64,000 nucleotides of DNA from Micromonospora sp. NBC_00389 (lineage in GTDB: Bacteria > Actinomycetota > Actinomycetes > Mycobacteriales > Micromonosporaceae): positions 2,294,001 through 2,358,000 of the forward strand of contig NZ_CP107947.1 in NCBI RefSeq assembly GCF_036059255.1, given 5' to 3'. Below, in pieces: positions 1-9,132 of the stretch (position 1 is the stretch's first letter; the number at the start of each line of letters is the position of its first letter). Position numbers and translations under genes: made by a program. The notes beneath the pieces were generated by a model. The model made no database searches and was not told the origin of the DNA. It was given only the letters and a program-made list of their open reading frames with translations.

Positions 1-353
1 CGGCCGGCGCGCGGGTGATCCGGTTGGCGGCGAGCCGGAGCCGGCCGCCGGTGTTCCTCACCGACCTGGCCGAGGACGTGGGGGCGAAGCTGGTGCCGAT
101 GGGTTCCGCCGGCGCGAAGATCGCCGCGGTCATCACCGGAGAGGTCGACGCGTACATCCACGCCGGCGGGCAGTACGAGTGGGACTCGGCGGCGCCGGTG
201 GCTGTGGCGACGGCCACCGGACTACACGCTTCCCGGATCGACGGTTCTGCGCTGAGATACAACGAGGCGGATCCACGCCTGCCGGACCTGTTGGTCTGCC
301 GCAAGGATCTCGCCTCCCGGTTGCTTGCAGCGCTGCAGAGGCATTCCGGGTAG
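1..353 (+). CDS. cysQ: 3'(2'),5'-bisphosphate nucleotidase CysQ, C-terminal part (5' end outside window)
   Basis: This is the last ~117 codons of an inositol-monophosphatase-fold enzyme. The motif GQYEWDSAAPVAVA matches the C-terminal metal/substrate loop (W-D-x-A-A/P) of CysQ-type phosphatases, and the following ALRYN stretch also fits. CysQ removes the 3'-phosphate from 3'-phosphoadenosine 5'-phosphate (PAP), or from PAPS, in the cytoplasm and so limits toxic build-up of the by-product of sulfate assimilation. The next two genes make APS, which supports CysQ over a generic inositol phosphatase. The reading frame is open from base 3, so the gene begins upstream of the window. A gap of 74 nt separates it from cysD. 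Confidence 0.85.
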   Translation, partial: AGARVIRLAASRSRPPVFLTDLAEDVGAKLVPMGSAGAKIAAVITGEVDAYIHAGGQYEWDSAAPVAVATATGLHASRIDGSALRYNEADPRLPDLLVCRKDLASRLLAALQRHSG

Positions 354-427
354 CCTGGGCGCACTTCTTGACATGTCCGACCGGAAAGGTCTGGAAATCG
401 GATGAGCGAGCGAATCGAGCCGGTGTC

Positions 428-1339
428 ATGACCACCCCCGCGGCCTACCGGGTCTCCCACCTGGACGCCCTGGAGGCGGAGAGCATCTTCGTGATGCGCG
501 AGGTGGTCGCCGAGATGGAACGCCCGGTGCTGCTCTTCTCCGGCGGCAAGGACTCGATCGTCATGCTGCGGCTGGCGCAGAAGTCGTTCGCTCCGGCCAA
601 CATCCCCTTCCCGGTCATGCACGTCGACACCGGCCACAACTTCCCCGAGGTGCTGGAATACCGCGACCAGCGGGTCGCCGAGCTGGGGTTGCAACTCGTG
701 GTGGCGAGCGTGCCGGAGGCCCTGACCAGCGGGCTGGTCCGGGAGTCCGGCGACGGCATGCGTAACCGGATCCAGACGCCGGTGCTGCTGGACGCGGTGG
801 AGAGGCACCGCTTCGACGCGCTGTTCGGTGGCGCCCGCCGGGACGAGGAGAAGGCCCGGGCCAAGGAGCGGGTGTTCAGCTTCCGGGACGAGTTCGGCCA
901 GTGGGACCCGAAGAACCAGCGGCCCGAGCTGTGGTCGCTGTACAACGGCCGGCACCACCCGGGCGAGTCGATCCGGGTCTTCCCGCTGTCCAACTGGACC
1001 GAGCTGGACGTCTGGCACTACATCGCCCGGGAACGGATCCCCCTGCCGTCGATCTACTACGCGCACGAGCGCGAGGTGATCGAGCGGGACGGGATGTTCT
1101 ACGCGGTCAACGAGTTCTTCCGTCCCCGGGCGGGCGAGGAGCGGTTCAAGGCGCAGGTGCGCTACCGCACCGTGGGCGACGCCTCCTGCACCGCCGCGGT
1201 CCGCTCCGACGCGGACACCGTGGAGAAGGTCATCGAGGAGGTGGCGGCCACCCGGATCACCGAGCGCGGCGCGACCCGTGGTGACGACCGGGTCAGCGAG
1301 GCCGCCATGGAAGACCGCAAGCGGGAGGGCTACTTCTGA
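428..1339 (+). CDS. cysD: Sulfate adenylyltransferase subunit 2 (ATP sulfurylase small subunit)
   Basis: CysD condenses ATP and sulfate to adenosine 5'-phosphosulfate (APS) and PPi, driven by the CysN GTPase. The PP-loop motif SGGKDS lies at residues 38-43, followed by the family's HVDTGHNFPE and the LFGGARRDEEKARAKER block. The product is 303 aa, the usual length. An open frame continues upstream to 179, but ATG 428 gives the expected N-terminus (MTTPAAYRVSHLDALEAESI). A TTGACA lies at 368-373 but no convincing -10 follows, so the promoter is uncertain. The stop overlaps the cysN start by one base (TGATG), so translation is probably coupled. Confidence 0.95.
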   Translation: MTTPAAYRVSHLDALEAESIFVMREVVAEMERPVLLFSGGKDSIVMLRLAQKSFAPANIPFPVMHVDTGHNFPEVLEYRDQRVAELGLQLVVASVPEALTSGLVRESGDGMRNRIQTPVLLDAVERHRFDALFGGARRDEEKARAKERVFSFRDEFGQWDPKNQRPELWSLYNGRHHPGESIRVFPLSNWTELDVWHYIARERIPLPSIYYAHEREVIERDGMFYAVNEFFRPRAGEERFKAQVRYRTVGDASCTAAVRSDADTVEKVIEEVAATRITERGATRGDDRVSEAAMEDRKREGYF

Positions 1340-2655
1340 TGACCACCGAGATCGTGGCCCCGGCCGCCGTCACCAGCGGGTCCGGGCCGGAGGCGCGGCC
1401 GATGGACCTGCTGCGGTTCGCCACCGCGGGCAGCGTGGACGACGGCAAGTCGACCCTGATCGGCCGACTGCTCTACGACACCAAGTCGCTCTTCACCGAC
1501 CAGTTGGCCGCGGTGGAGGCGGTCAGCGCGGCCCGCGGCGACGAGTACACCAACCTGGCGCTGCTCACCGACGGCCTGCGCGCCGAGCGGGAGCAGGGCA
1601 TCACCATCGACGTGGCCTACCGGTACTTCGCCACGCCGCGGCGCAAGTTCATCATCGCCGACACCCCGGGGCACATCCAGTACACCCGCAACATGGTGAC
1701 CGGGGCGTCCACCGCCGACCTCGCGCTGATCCTGGTGGACGCGCGCAAGGGCCTGGTCGAGCAGTCCCGCCGGCACGCGTTCCTCTGCTCCCTGCTGCGG
1801 GTGCCGCACCTGGTCCTCTGCGTCAACAAGATGGACCTGGTGGACTGGTCGCAGGAGGTCTACGAGCGGATCGCCGACGAGTTCACCGCGTTCGCCGCGA
1901 AGCTCGACGTGCCGGACCTGACCGTGGTGCCGATCTCCGCGCTGCGTGGCGACAACATCGTCACCCGGTCGGAGAACATGCCGTGGTACGAGGGCTCGTC
2001 GCTGCTGCACCACCTGGAGCGGGTGCACATCGCCAGCGACCGCAACCTGGTCGACGTCCGGTTCCCGGTGCAGTACGTGATCCGGCCGCAGTCCACCACG
2101 GTCACCGACTACCGCGGCTACGCCGGTCAGGTCGCCTCCGGCGTGCTCAAGCCGGGCGACGAGGTGATGGTGCTGCCGTCCGGCTTCACCAGCCGGATCG
2201 CCGCGGTGGAGACCGCCGACGGGCCGGTCGCGGAGGCGTTCCCGCCGATGTCGGTGACGGTACGGCTGGCCGACGAGATCGACATCTCCCGGGGCGACAT
2301 GATCTGCCGGCCGAACAACGCTCCCGCGGTGGCCCAGGACATCGAGGCGATGGTGTGCTGGATGGACGAGACCCGCCCGCTGCGGGTCGGCGGCCGGTAC
2401 GCGATCAAGCACACCACCCGGTCGGCGCGGGCGATCGTGCGCGGGCTGCACTACCGGCTGGACATCAACTCGCTGCACCGCGACGAGTCGGCCGATGAGC
2501 TGCGGCTCAACGAGATCGGCCGGCTGCGGCTGCGCACCACGGTGCCGCTGCTGGCCGACGAGTACCGGCGCAACCGCACCACCGGCGGCTTCGTCATCAT
2601 CGACGAGGCCACCAACCGCACCGTCGGCGCCGGCATGATCGTCGAAGCCAGCTGA
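1339..2655 (+). CDS. cysN: Sulfate adenylyltransferase subunit 1, GTPase
   Basis: CysN is the regulatory GTPase of ATP sulfurylase; GTP hydrolysis drives APS formation by CysD. The translation-factor-type G domain is clear: G1 GSVDDGKS (residues 31-38), G3 DTPGH, G4 NKMD. EF-Tu-like beta-barrel domains follow (VQYVIRPQSTTVTDYRGYAG region). At 438 aa it is a stand-alone CysN; the APS kinase (CysC) domain fused in CysNC proteins is absent, so APS kinase or APS reductase must be encoded elsewhere. ATG 1339 overlaps the cysD stop. Palindromic repeats begin 36 nt after the stop and may act as its terminator. Confidence 0.95.
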   Translation: MTTEIVAPAAVTSGSGPEARPMDLLRFATAGSVDDGKSTLIGRLLYDTKSLFTDQLAAVEAVSAARGDEYTNLALLTDGLRAEREQGITIDVAYRYFATPRRKFIIADTPGHIQYTRNMVTGASTADLALILVDARKGLVEQSRRHAFLCSLLRVPHLVLCVNKMDLVDWSQEVYERIADEFTAFAAKLDVPDLTVVPISALRGDNIVTRSENMPWYEGSSLLHHLERVHIASDRNLVDVRFPVQYVIRPQSTTVTDYRGYAGQVASGVLKPGDEVMVLPSGFTSRIAAVETADGPVAEAFPPMSVTVRLADEIDISRGDMICRPNNAPAVAQDIEAMVCWMDETRPLRVGGRYAIKHTTRSARAIVRGLHYRLDINSLHRDESADELRLNEIGRLRLRTTVPLLADEYRRNRTTGGFVIIDEATNRTVGAGMIVEAS

Positions 2656-2690
2656 CCGAGGCTCGGCCCGACCCGGCCCGGTTGCCCGCA

Positions 2691-2765
2691 AGATCGCGCT
2701 CCATCCAGGAAGTAGTGGCCTCGCCCGATGGACGAGGCCACTACTTCCACGAACGAGCACGATCT
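2691..2765. repeat. Nested palindromic repeat, family R1 copy A
   Basis: Perfect 16-bp inverted repeats (2708-2723 and 2733-2748) enclose a 9-nt loop. They sit inside outer arms AGATCGCGCTC (2691-2701) and GAGCACGATCT (2755-2765), which pair with one mismatch. A relative with the same outer arms and the same TAGTGGCCTC inner arm lies at 55107-55182, so this is a dispersed element and not a one-off terminator. It lies 3' of cysN and could serve as its transcription terminator. Confidence 0.8.
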
Positions 2766-2796
2766 CACCCCGCCCCCCACCCCCACCTCGACCGGT

Positions 2797-2850
2797 GATC
2801 AAGAGGTTTGCGTCAGTCCGAGCCCGGATCCTGACGCAAACCTCTTGATC
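2797..2850. repeat. Perfect 20-bp inverted repeat (family R2)
   Basis: Arms at 2797-2816 (beginning GATCAAGAGGTTTGCG) and 2831-2850 are perfect reverse complements around a 14-nt loop. The arms are AT-richer than the surroundings. The element lies between the R1 repeat and the IS left end, in what was probably the cysN-galK convergent gap before IS insertion. It is either a terminator or a dispersed palindrome; I saw no second copy in this window. Confidence 0.8.
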
Positions 2851-2872
2851 AACCCGGGGGGGTGGGGTTAGT

Positions 2873-3139
2873 CTCCGTCTCCCTGTTGGGTGGCCCGTTC
2901 CGGGCTGAAAACTGTTCTCGCCTGTTGCGCTGTGCCGGTGGTTGGTGGTGCCGTGGTGGGGTCGCCCGCTGACGTCGTCGCCTCCTTGGTTCGGTTCAGG
3001 CCGTGGGTTAGTCGGATGCTGGTGGCCACGCTGATGGGCCCTTCACTGTTGCTTCGAGCACGAGGATTAGATTCGCTGTCCCTCTGTGGTCACCGCGGGC
3101 GACGCCGTTGGCGGGTTCGGCGCGGGCAGGGAGGGTCAC
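2873..3139 (+). ncRNA. Candidate IS110 bridge RNA region (left end non-coding DNA)
   Basis: About 267 nt lie between the presumed left end and the transposase start. Nothing coding is convincing here: the 104-codon frame at 2890-3204 has unlikely composition and overlaps the transposase. IS110-group elements are known to express a structured bridge RNA from this position, with loops that pair to target and donor DNA. Position and length fit. I could not fold the RNA or identify guide loops, so the call rests on family knowledge. Confidence 0.35.
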
Positions 3140-4423
3140 GTGTTGGAGGAGACTCAGGAGCGCGAGGAGATCATCGAGCGGATCGCCGCGCTGGATATCG
3201 GTAAGTCCTCGCTCGTGTGTTGTGTGCGGCTGCCCCACCCGGACAGACCGGGTCGGCGGGTGCAGGAGGTCGAGACCTTCTCGACGATGACCCGGTCGCT
3301 GGGGCGGATGGCCGAGCGGCTGCGCAGCTTGGGTGTGACCCGGGTGGTGATGGAGGCGACCAGCGACTACTGGAAGCCGGCGTTCTATCTGCTGGAAGCA
3401 GCCGGGTTCGAGACGTGGCTGGTCAACGCCCGCGATGTCAAACACCTGCCGGGACGACCCAAGACCGATCGGTTGGACGCGGTGTGGCTGTGTAAGGTCG
3501 CCGAGCGGCAGATGCTGCGGCCGAGTTTCGTGCCGCCGCCGCAGATTCGGATGCTGCGCGACCTGACCCGCTATCGAGTCGATCTCGTCGCCGCGCAGAC
3601 AGCGGAGAAGAACCGGGCCGAGAAGCTCCTCGAAGACGCGCAGATCAAGCTGTCCGTGGTCGCCTCCGACATCTTCGGCACTTCCGGGCGGGCCATGATG
3701 GCGGCGTTGATCGCCGGTGAACGCGACCCGCGCCAGCTCGCGCAACTGGCCCGGTCCAGCCTCCGCCGCAAGATCAGCATGTTGGAAGAGGCGTTCGTCG
3801 GTCGGTTCACCGACCATCACGCGTTCCTGCTGAGCAAGATGCTCACCCGCGTCGACGCGATCGAGGCCGACATCGCCGACGTCGACACGCAGATCGAGGT
3901 CTGCATCGCCCCTTTCGCGCAGGCGGCCAGCCGGCTTGAGCACATCCCCGGCGTGGGACCGGTGGCCGCGCGGGCGATCATCGCGGAAATCGGCGTGGAC
4001 ATGAGCCGTTTCCCAACCCCGGCCCACCTGACCTCATGGGCCCGGTTCTCACCCACCGTGAAAGAATCCGCAGGCCGCAAGAAAGGCAGCGGCTCCACCA
4101 GCCACGGCAACCCCTACCTGGCCCGCGTCCTCGGCCAGATCGCCGTCAGCGCCGCCCGCACCCCCACCTTCCTCGGCGAGCGCTATCGCCGCATCGCCCG
4201 CCGACGCGGCGCCAAACGCGCCATCGTCGCAGTCGGCCGATCCACCCTCATCATCATCTGGCACCTTCTCCACGACCCCGAGGCCACATTCCACGACCTC
4301 GGCGCCGACTTCTACGACACCCGCGTCAACCCCGAACGACGCGCCCGCAACCACATCCGACAACTCGAAGCCCTCGGCTACACCGTCACCGCCGAACGCA
4401 CCCACCTACCCACCGCAGCCTGA
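3140..4423 (+). CDS. IS110-family transposase (DEDD recombinase)
   Basis: The 427-aa recombinase of the IS element. The N-terminal RuvC-like DEDD domain shows ALDIGKSS (Asp ~19), VVMEATSDYW (Glu) and PKTDRLDAVWL (Asp/Asp). The C-terminal Transposase_20 domain shows the helix-hairpin IPGVGPVAARAIIAEIG and the serine-containing GSGSTSHGNPYLARVL segment. The start is GTG 3140, preceded by a good ribosome site (AGGGAGG, 6 nt away); the open frame extends to 3086 but lacks such a site. The gene looks intact, with no frameshift. The enzyme works with a bridge RNA in characterised relatives. Confidence 0.9.
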   Translation: MLEETQEREEIIERIAALDIGKSSLVCCVRLPHPDRPGRRVQEVETFSTMTRSLGRMAERLRSLGVTRVVMEATSDYWKPAFYLLEAAGFETWLVNARDVKHLPGRPKTDRLDAVWLCKVAERQMLRPSFVPPPQIRMLRDLTRYRVDLVAAQTAEKNRAEKLLEDAQIKLSVVASDIFGTSGRAMMAALIAGERDPRQLAQLARSSLRRKISMLEEAFVGRFTDHHAFLLSKMLTRVDAIEADIADVDTQIEVCIAPFAQAASRLEHIPGVGPVAARAIIAEIGVDMSRFPTPAHLTSWARFSPTVKESAGRKKGSGSTSHGNPYLARVLGQIAVSAARTPTFLGERYRRIARRRGAKRAIVAVGRSTLIIIWHLLHDPEATFHDLGADFYDTRVNPERRARNHIRQLEALGYTVTAERTHLPTAA

Positions 4424-4491
4424 CCGCACCACCACACCGAGTCCGGCTCCGCCGGACGCTGCCGCGCGCCCACCCACCCTCAGTTTTCGGA

Positions 4492-5661
4492 TTAGTTGAG
4501 GCGGGTGGCGCCGGGGGATGGGAGGACTGGGATGGTGGTGGGTGCGGTGAAGCCGCGTTCGGCGTAGGCGGCCGTTACGGCGGCGGCTACCGCGTCGGTC
4601 CGGTCCGCCGCTATCAGGGCGAGGACGCAGCCACCGAAGCCACCGCCGGTCATCCGGGCACCCAGCGCGCCGGCCGCCAGCGCCGCCTCGACCGCGGTGT
4701 CGATCTCCGGCACGGTGATCTCGAAGTCGTCGCGCATCGAGACGTGTGAGGCGGTGAGCAGCGGGCCGATGTCCCGGACCCGGCCGGCGCGCAGCAGTGC
4801 CACCGTGTCCAACACCCGCTGGTCCTCGGTGACCACGTGCCGGACCCGCCGCCGGGTCTCCTCGTCGTCGAGTCGGGCCAGCGCGGTGTCGAGCTGGTCG
4901 ATGGCGACGTCACGCAGCGCGGCGACGCCGAGGGTCTTGGCCGCCGCCTCGCAGGACCGGCGGCGGGCGGCGTACTCGCCGTCGGCGTGCCGGTGCGGCG
5001 CCCGGCTGTCGATGACCAGCACGGCCAGCCCGGCGGCATCCAGGTCGAACGGGATGTGCTCGACCGACTCGTCGCGGCAGTCCAGGAAGAGGGCCTGCCC
5101 GGCGCGGCAGCGGATCGCCGCGGACTGGTCCATGATTCCGGTCGGTGCACCGACGTAGACGTTCTCCGCGCGTTGCGCCAGCCGAGGCTGCCGTTCGGCG
5201 GCCAGCTCCACCCCACCCAGGTCGAGCAGGGCGGCGAGCACGGCCGACTCCAGTGCGGCCGAGGATGAGAGCCCGGAGCCCAGCGGCACGTCGGAGGCGA
5301 TCGCCAACCGGGCGCCGGGTACCGGGTGGCCGGCCTCGCGCAGCGCCCAGACCACCCCGGCCACGTACGCGCCCCAGCCGGTGACCCGGCCCGGCTGGGT
5401 CACGTCGTCCGCGCCGAAGGTGATCGTCTCGCCGGACAGCTCGGACCAGACCGTCCAGCGCTCCCCGTCCTGCCGGTCGGCGGCGACCACGGTGCGCAGC
5501 GGCAGCGCGAAGGGCAGCACGAACCCGTCGTTGTAGTCGGTGTGCTCGCCGATCAGGTTGACCCGGCCGGGAGCCGCCCAGCGCCCAGCGGCCTGACCGC
5601 CGTACTGCTCGGTGAAGCCGGCGGCGGCCCGCTCGGCGACGTCACCGGTGTGGTCGGTCAC
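4492..5661 (-). CDS. galK: Galactokinase
   Basis: GalK phosphorylates alpha-D-galactose to galactose-1-phosphate with ATP (Leloir pathway, cytoplasm). GHMP-kinase motifs are all present: GRVNLIGEHTDYNDGF near residue 33, the ATP loop PLGSGLSSSAALESA, and the C-terminal GARMTGGGFGGCV. Length 389 aa is normal. The start is GTG 5661 with GGAGGA 7 nt upstream. It lies 55 nt downstream of galE in the same direction; galT is not in the window. The stop codon falls exactly at the presumed right edge of the IS110 element, so the last codons may have been altered by the insertion. Confidence 0.95.
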   Translation of the reverse strand: MTDHTGDVAERAAAGFTEQYGGQAAGRWAAPGRVNLIGEHTDYNDGFVLPFALPLRTVVAADRQDGERWTVWSELSGETITFGADDVTQPGRVTGWGAYVAGVVWALREAGHPVPGARLAIASDVPLGSGLSSSAALESAVLAALLDLGGVELAAERQPRLAQRAENVYVGAPTGIMDQSAAIRCRAGQALFLDCRDESVEHIPFDLDAAGLAVLVIDSRAPHRHADGEYAARRRSCEAAAKTLGVAALRDVAIDQLDTALARLDDEETRRRVRHVVTEDQRVLDTVALLRAGRVRDIGPLLTASHVSMRDDFEITVPEIDTAVEAALAAGALGARMTGGGFGGCVLALIAADRTDAVAAAVTAAYAERGFTAPTTIPVLPSPGATRLN

Positions 5662-5716
5662 GCTGCTTCCTCCGTTCGCGACTGCGGGGCTCGCAACATC
5701 GGCTCACTCCTCGCGC

Positions 5717-6700
5717 TCACCGTTGCTCCAGAATGTGCGTGCGGTAGAAGGCCCAGGCGTCGCCGACCATGTCGTGCAGGGTCGGCTTCTGCGGCACCCA
5801 GCCCAGGTCGTCGCGGGCCAGAGCGGAGGAGGCGACCAGCTCGGCCGGGTCGCCCTCGCGGCGTGGCGCCACCTCGACCGGCAGTGCATGCCCGGTGACC
5901 TCGCGGACCACGTCGGCCACCTGTCGGTTGGTGAAACCGTTGCCGTTGCCCAGGTTGTAGATCCGGTGCTGGCCCGCGGTGGCGGCGTCCAGTGCCAACA
6001 GGTGGGCTCGGGCCAGGTCGGCGACGTGGATGTAGTCGCGGACGCACGTGCCGTCCACGGTGGGGTAGTCGTCGCCGAAGAGCTGGAGCTTCTCCCGCCG
6101 GCCGGCGGCGACCTCCAACGCGATCGGGATCAGGTGCGTCTCCGGGTCGTGCCGTTCGCCGAGCGCGACGTCGCCGTCGAGGTGCGCGCCGGCCACGTTG
6201 AAGTAGCGCAGCGACACGGCGGCCAGCCCGTGCGCGATCGCCTCGGAGGTGAGCGCCATGTCGACGGCGAGCTTGGTGGCGCCGTACGTGTTGGTGGGCG
6301 CCTTGACCGCGGTCTCCGGGATGGGCAGCTCGGTGGGGTTGCCGTAGACGGCGGCGGTGGAGGAGAAGACCATCCGGGGCACCCCGGCGGCCCGGACCGC
6401 GTCGATCAGGGCGAGGGTGCCGACCGTGTTGGTCTGCCAGTACAGCTCCGGCTTGACCATCGACTCGCCGGCGGCGATCAGGGCGGCGAAATGCAGCACC
6501 CCGTCGAAGCCGGCGTCGGGGGTGACGATCCGGGCGGCGTCGTGGATGGACGCCTCGACGTGGGTCGCGTCCGGAGCGAGCGCCTCGCGGTGGCCGGTGC
6601 GCAGGTCGTCCAGCACGACGACCTGGTGGCCCGCGTCGAGCAGCATTCGGGTCACTACGCTGCCGATGAAGCCGGCGCCCCCCGTGACGAGCAGTTTCAC
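5717..6700 (-). CDS. galE: UDP-glucose 4-epimerase
   Basis: GalE interconverts UDP-galactose and UDP-glucose using bound NAD. The Rossmann motif TGGAGFIGS is at the N-terminus, the SSTAAVYG strand follows, and the YxxxK catalytic pair is YGATK. The substrate-loop motif RYFNVAGA is also present. Length 327 aa is typical. Start is GTG 6700 with AGGAGG 7 nt upstream. It is the first gene of a galE-galK operon transcribed leftward. A TAGGGT hexamer overlapping a GGTGATCACC palindrome lies about 45 nt upstream. Confidence 0.95.
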   Translation of the reverse strand: MKLLVTGGAGFIGSVVTRMLLDAGHQVVVLDDLRTGHREALAPDATHVEASIHDAARIVTPDAGFDGVLHFAALIAAGESMVKPELYWQTNTVGTLALIDAVRAAGVPRMVFSSTAAVYGNPTELPIPETAVKAPTNTYGATKLAVDMALTSEAIAHGLAAVSLRYFNVAGAHLDGDVALGERHDPETHLIPIALEVAAGRREKLQLFGDDYPTVDGTCVRDYIHVADLARAHLLALDAATAGQHRIYNLGNGNGFTNRQVADVVREVTGHALPVEVAPRREGDPAELVASSALARDDLGWVPQKPTLHDMVGDAWAFYRTHILEQR

Positions 6701-6741
6701 GTCGTTGCCTCCTGCCTGGCCCGCCCGGGACGTGGCCCTTC

Positions 6742-6754
6742 GGTGATCACCCTA
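6742..6754 (-). promoter_or_regulatory. Candidate galEK promoter with palindromic operator
   Basis: On the minus strand TAGGGT (6749-6754) fits an actinobacterial -10 hexamer. It overlaps the perfect palindrome GGTGATCACC (6742-6751), a plausible repressor site. No clear -35 is seen. Confidence 0.4.
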
Positions 6755-6880
6755 CGGCGGCGCGTGTACCCCTACCGACCACGCCGCCATCCGCATTCCA
6801 TCATAATCTCTCACGATTAAACAGACCCGAACATGACCGTCAGCCGTGCGTGATCCCCGGTGCGATGGGCCGTCGGTGTC

Positions 6881-6886
6881 TACCAT
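6881..6886 (+). promoter_or_regulatory. -10 of a leaderless promoter for the CorC-like gene
   Basis: TACCAT is followed 7 nt later by ATG 6894, with no ribosome site between them. This spacing marks a leaderless transcript and fixes the start at 6894 in preference to the upstream in-frame start at 6846. Confidence 0.55.
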
Positions 6887-6893
6887 CTCTGTC

Positions 6894-8060
6894 ATGCGGG
6901 AAGCGGCCCATACGGGGCTCCGGCGACGCGCGCGGGGGCGGCCCCGCCGTGACCCCGGTCCGCTCGCCCGGGCTGTCGCCCGGATGGTGGTCCGCGCCGC
7001 CGACGGTGCCACCCGCCTCGTCACCGACCTGCTCGGAGCTGGCCCGGCGGCCGGCCGGGAGCGCATCTCCGAGGCAGAGCTGCGGGACCTGGTCGCCGCG
7101 AACACGGTGCTCGACCCGGACGAACGGCGGATCATCGACGAGGTCCTGGTGGCCGGCGCCAGCCTGATCCGCGAGGTGATGATGCCCCGCACCGAGGTGG
7201 TCTTCCTGCCCGCCCGGCTGACCATCGCCGAGGCCGCCCGGTTGGTCCGGGCCGAGACGCACACCCGCTACCCGGTCACCGACGGCACCCACGACGACGT
7301 GGTCGGCTTCGTGCACCTGCGCGACGTACTGCTGCGCCCGGACGCCGACCCGTGCGTCACCGTCGGCGAGCTGACCCGGGAGGTGAAGCGGCTGCCCGGC
7401 AGCAAGCGGGTGCTGCCCGCACTCACCGAGATGCGCCGGGAGGGTCAGCACCTGGCGGTGGTGGTCGACGAGTACGGCGGCACCGCCGGGATCGTCACCC
7501 TGGAGGACCTGATCGAGGAGTTGATCGGCGAGATCCACGACGAGTACGACACCAAGCCGGACCCGGTGCACGGCCTGCCGGCCGTGGTGGACGGTCGGCT
7601 CAACCTGGCCGACTTCGCCGAGAGGACCGGGCTGGTGCTGCCCACCGGGCCGTACGAGACGGTCGGTGGGTTCGTGATGGCCGCGCTGGGTCGGCTGCCG
7701 GTGACCGGCGACGAAGTACCGGTGCCCGCTGAACCGGTCGACGCCGACGGGCCCGACCCGGCCGACCCGTCGGGCGGCTGGCTGTTGCGGGTGCTGACGC
7801 TGGATGGACGCCGGGTGGCCCGGCTCGCGGTCTCCGCCGTGCGGATGCCCGAGCAGCGCCGCGAGGCTGGCACCGGGCAGTCGAGGGAGGTCGGCACCGG
7901 GCAGTCGCGGGAGGCCGGCGCGCGGTGGTCGTCGGAGCCGGTGGCCGGGCAGCAACGCGGGGCCGTGGTCGGGCCGATCCGCCGGGTCGGCCAGGGGGAC
8001 CCGCGCGAGGTCAACGCCCCGACAGCGGCGGGCCGCGGCCGACCCGCCGGCCCGTCATGA
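6894..8060 (+). CDS. CorC/HlyC-family CBS-domain protein without a membrane domain
   Basis: A 388-aa cytoplasmic protein. After ~50 residues comes a pair of CBS domains (MMPRTEVVFLPARLTIAEAA; GQHLAVVVDEYGGTAGIVTL), which bind adenosyl ligands in relatives. A CorC_HlyC domain follows (ETVGGFVMAALGRLP). Most actinobacterial relatives carry an N-terminal DUF21/CNNM transmembrane domain; it is absent here, as in E. coli CorC, a magnesium/cobalt efflux accessory protein. The last ~65 residues are low complexity and contain a repeated TGQSRE unit. Start chosen by the leaderless -10 at 6881. Specific transport role unproven. Confidence 0.75.
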   Translation: MREAAHTGLRRRARGRPRRDPGPLARAVARMVVRAADGATRLVTDLLGAGPAAGRERISEAELRDLVAANTVLDPDERRIIDEVLVAGASLIREVMMPRTEVVFLPARLTIAEAARLVRAETHTRYPVTDGTHDDVVGFVHLRDVLLRPDADPCVTVGELTREVKRLPGSKRVLPALTEMRREGQHLAVVVDEYGGTAGIVTLEDLIEELIGEIHDEYDTKPDPVHGLPAVVDGRLNLADFAERTGLVLPTGPYETVGGFVMAALGRLPVTGDEVPVPAEPVDADGPDPADPSGGWLLRVLTLDGRRVARLAVSAVRMPEQRREAGTGQSREVGTGQSREAGARWSSEPVAGQQRGAVVGPIRRVGQGDPREVNAPTAAGRGRPAGPS

Positions 8061-9119
<1,059 letters not shown>

Positions 9120-9132
9120 CGCCCCGGGACAG

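Larger units (their letters stand above)
2868..4496 (+). mobile_element. IS110-family insertion sequence
   Basis: One transposase gene (3140-4423) has a long 5' non-coding region and a short 3' end, the arrangement of the IS110 subgroup. The ends are inferred. A 5-bp direct repeat TTAGT occurs at 2868-2872 and 4492-4496 and could be the shared core/target. A short imperfect inverted repeat, CTGAAAACTG at 2905-2914 against CAGTTTTCGG at 4481-4490, lies within. IS110 elements lack classical terminal inverted repeats, so the boundaries remain approximate. The right TTAGT contains the galK stop codon (complement of TTA), so the element abuts or has replaced the end of galK. Confidence 0.6.

Noticed and set aside
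1330..2802. 490-codon open frame opposite cysN
   Set aside because: Antisense shadow of a high-GC gene with Pro/Arg/His-rich composition and no recognisable motif; cysN on the other strand is certain.
2890..3204. 104-codon open frame in the IS left end
   Set aside because: Arg/Gly-rich out-of-frame composition, overlaps the transposase start, no ribosome site; the region is better explained as IS110 non-coding left end.
4492..6700. Complete gal operon
   Set aside because: galT is not in the window on either strand; only galE and galK are present.
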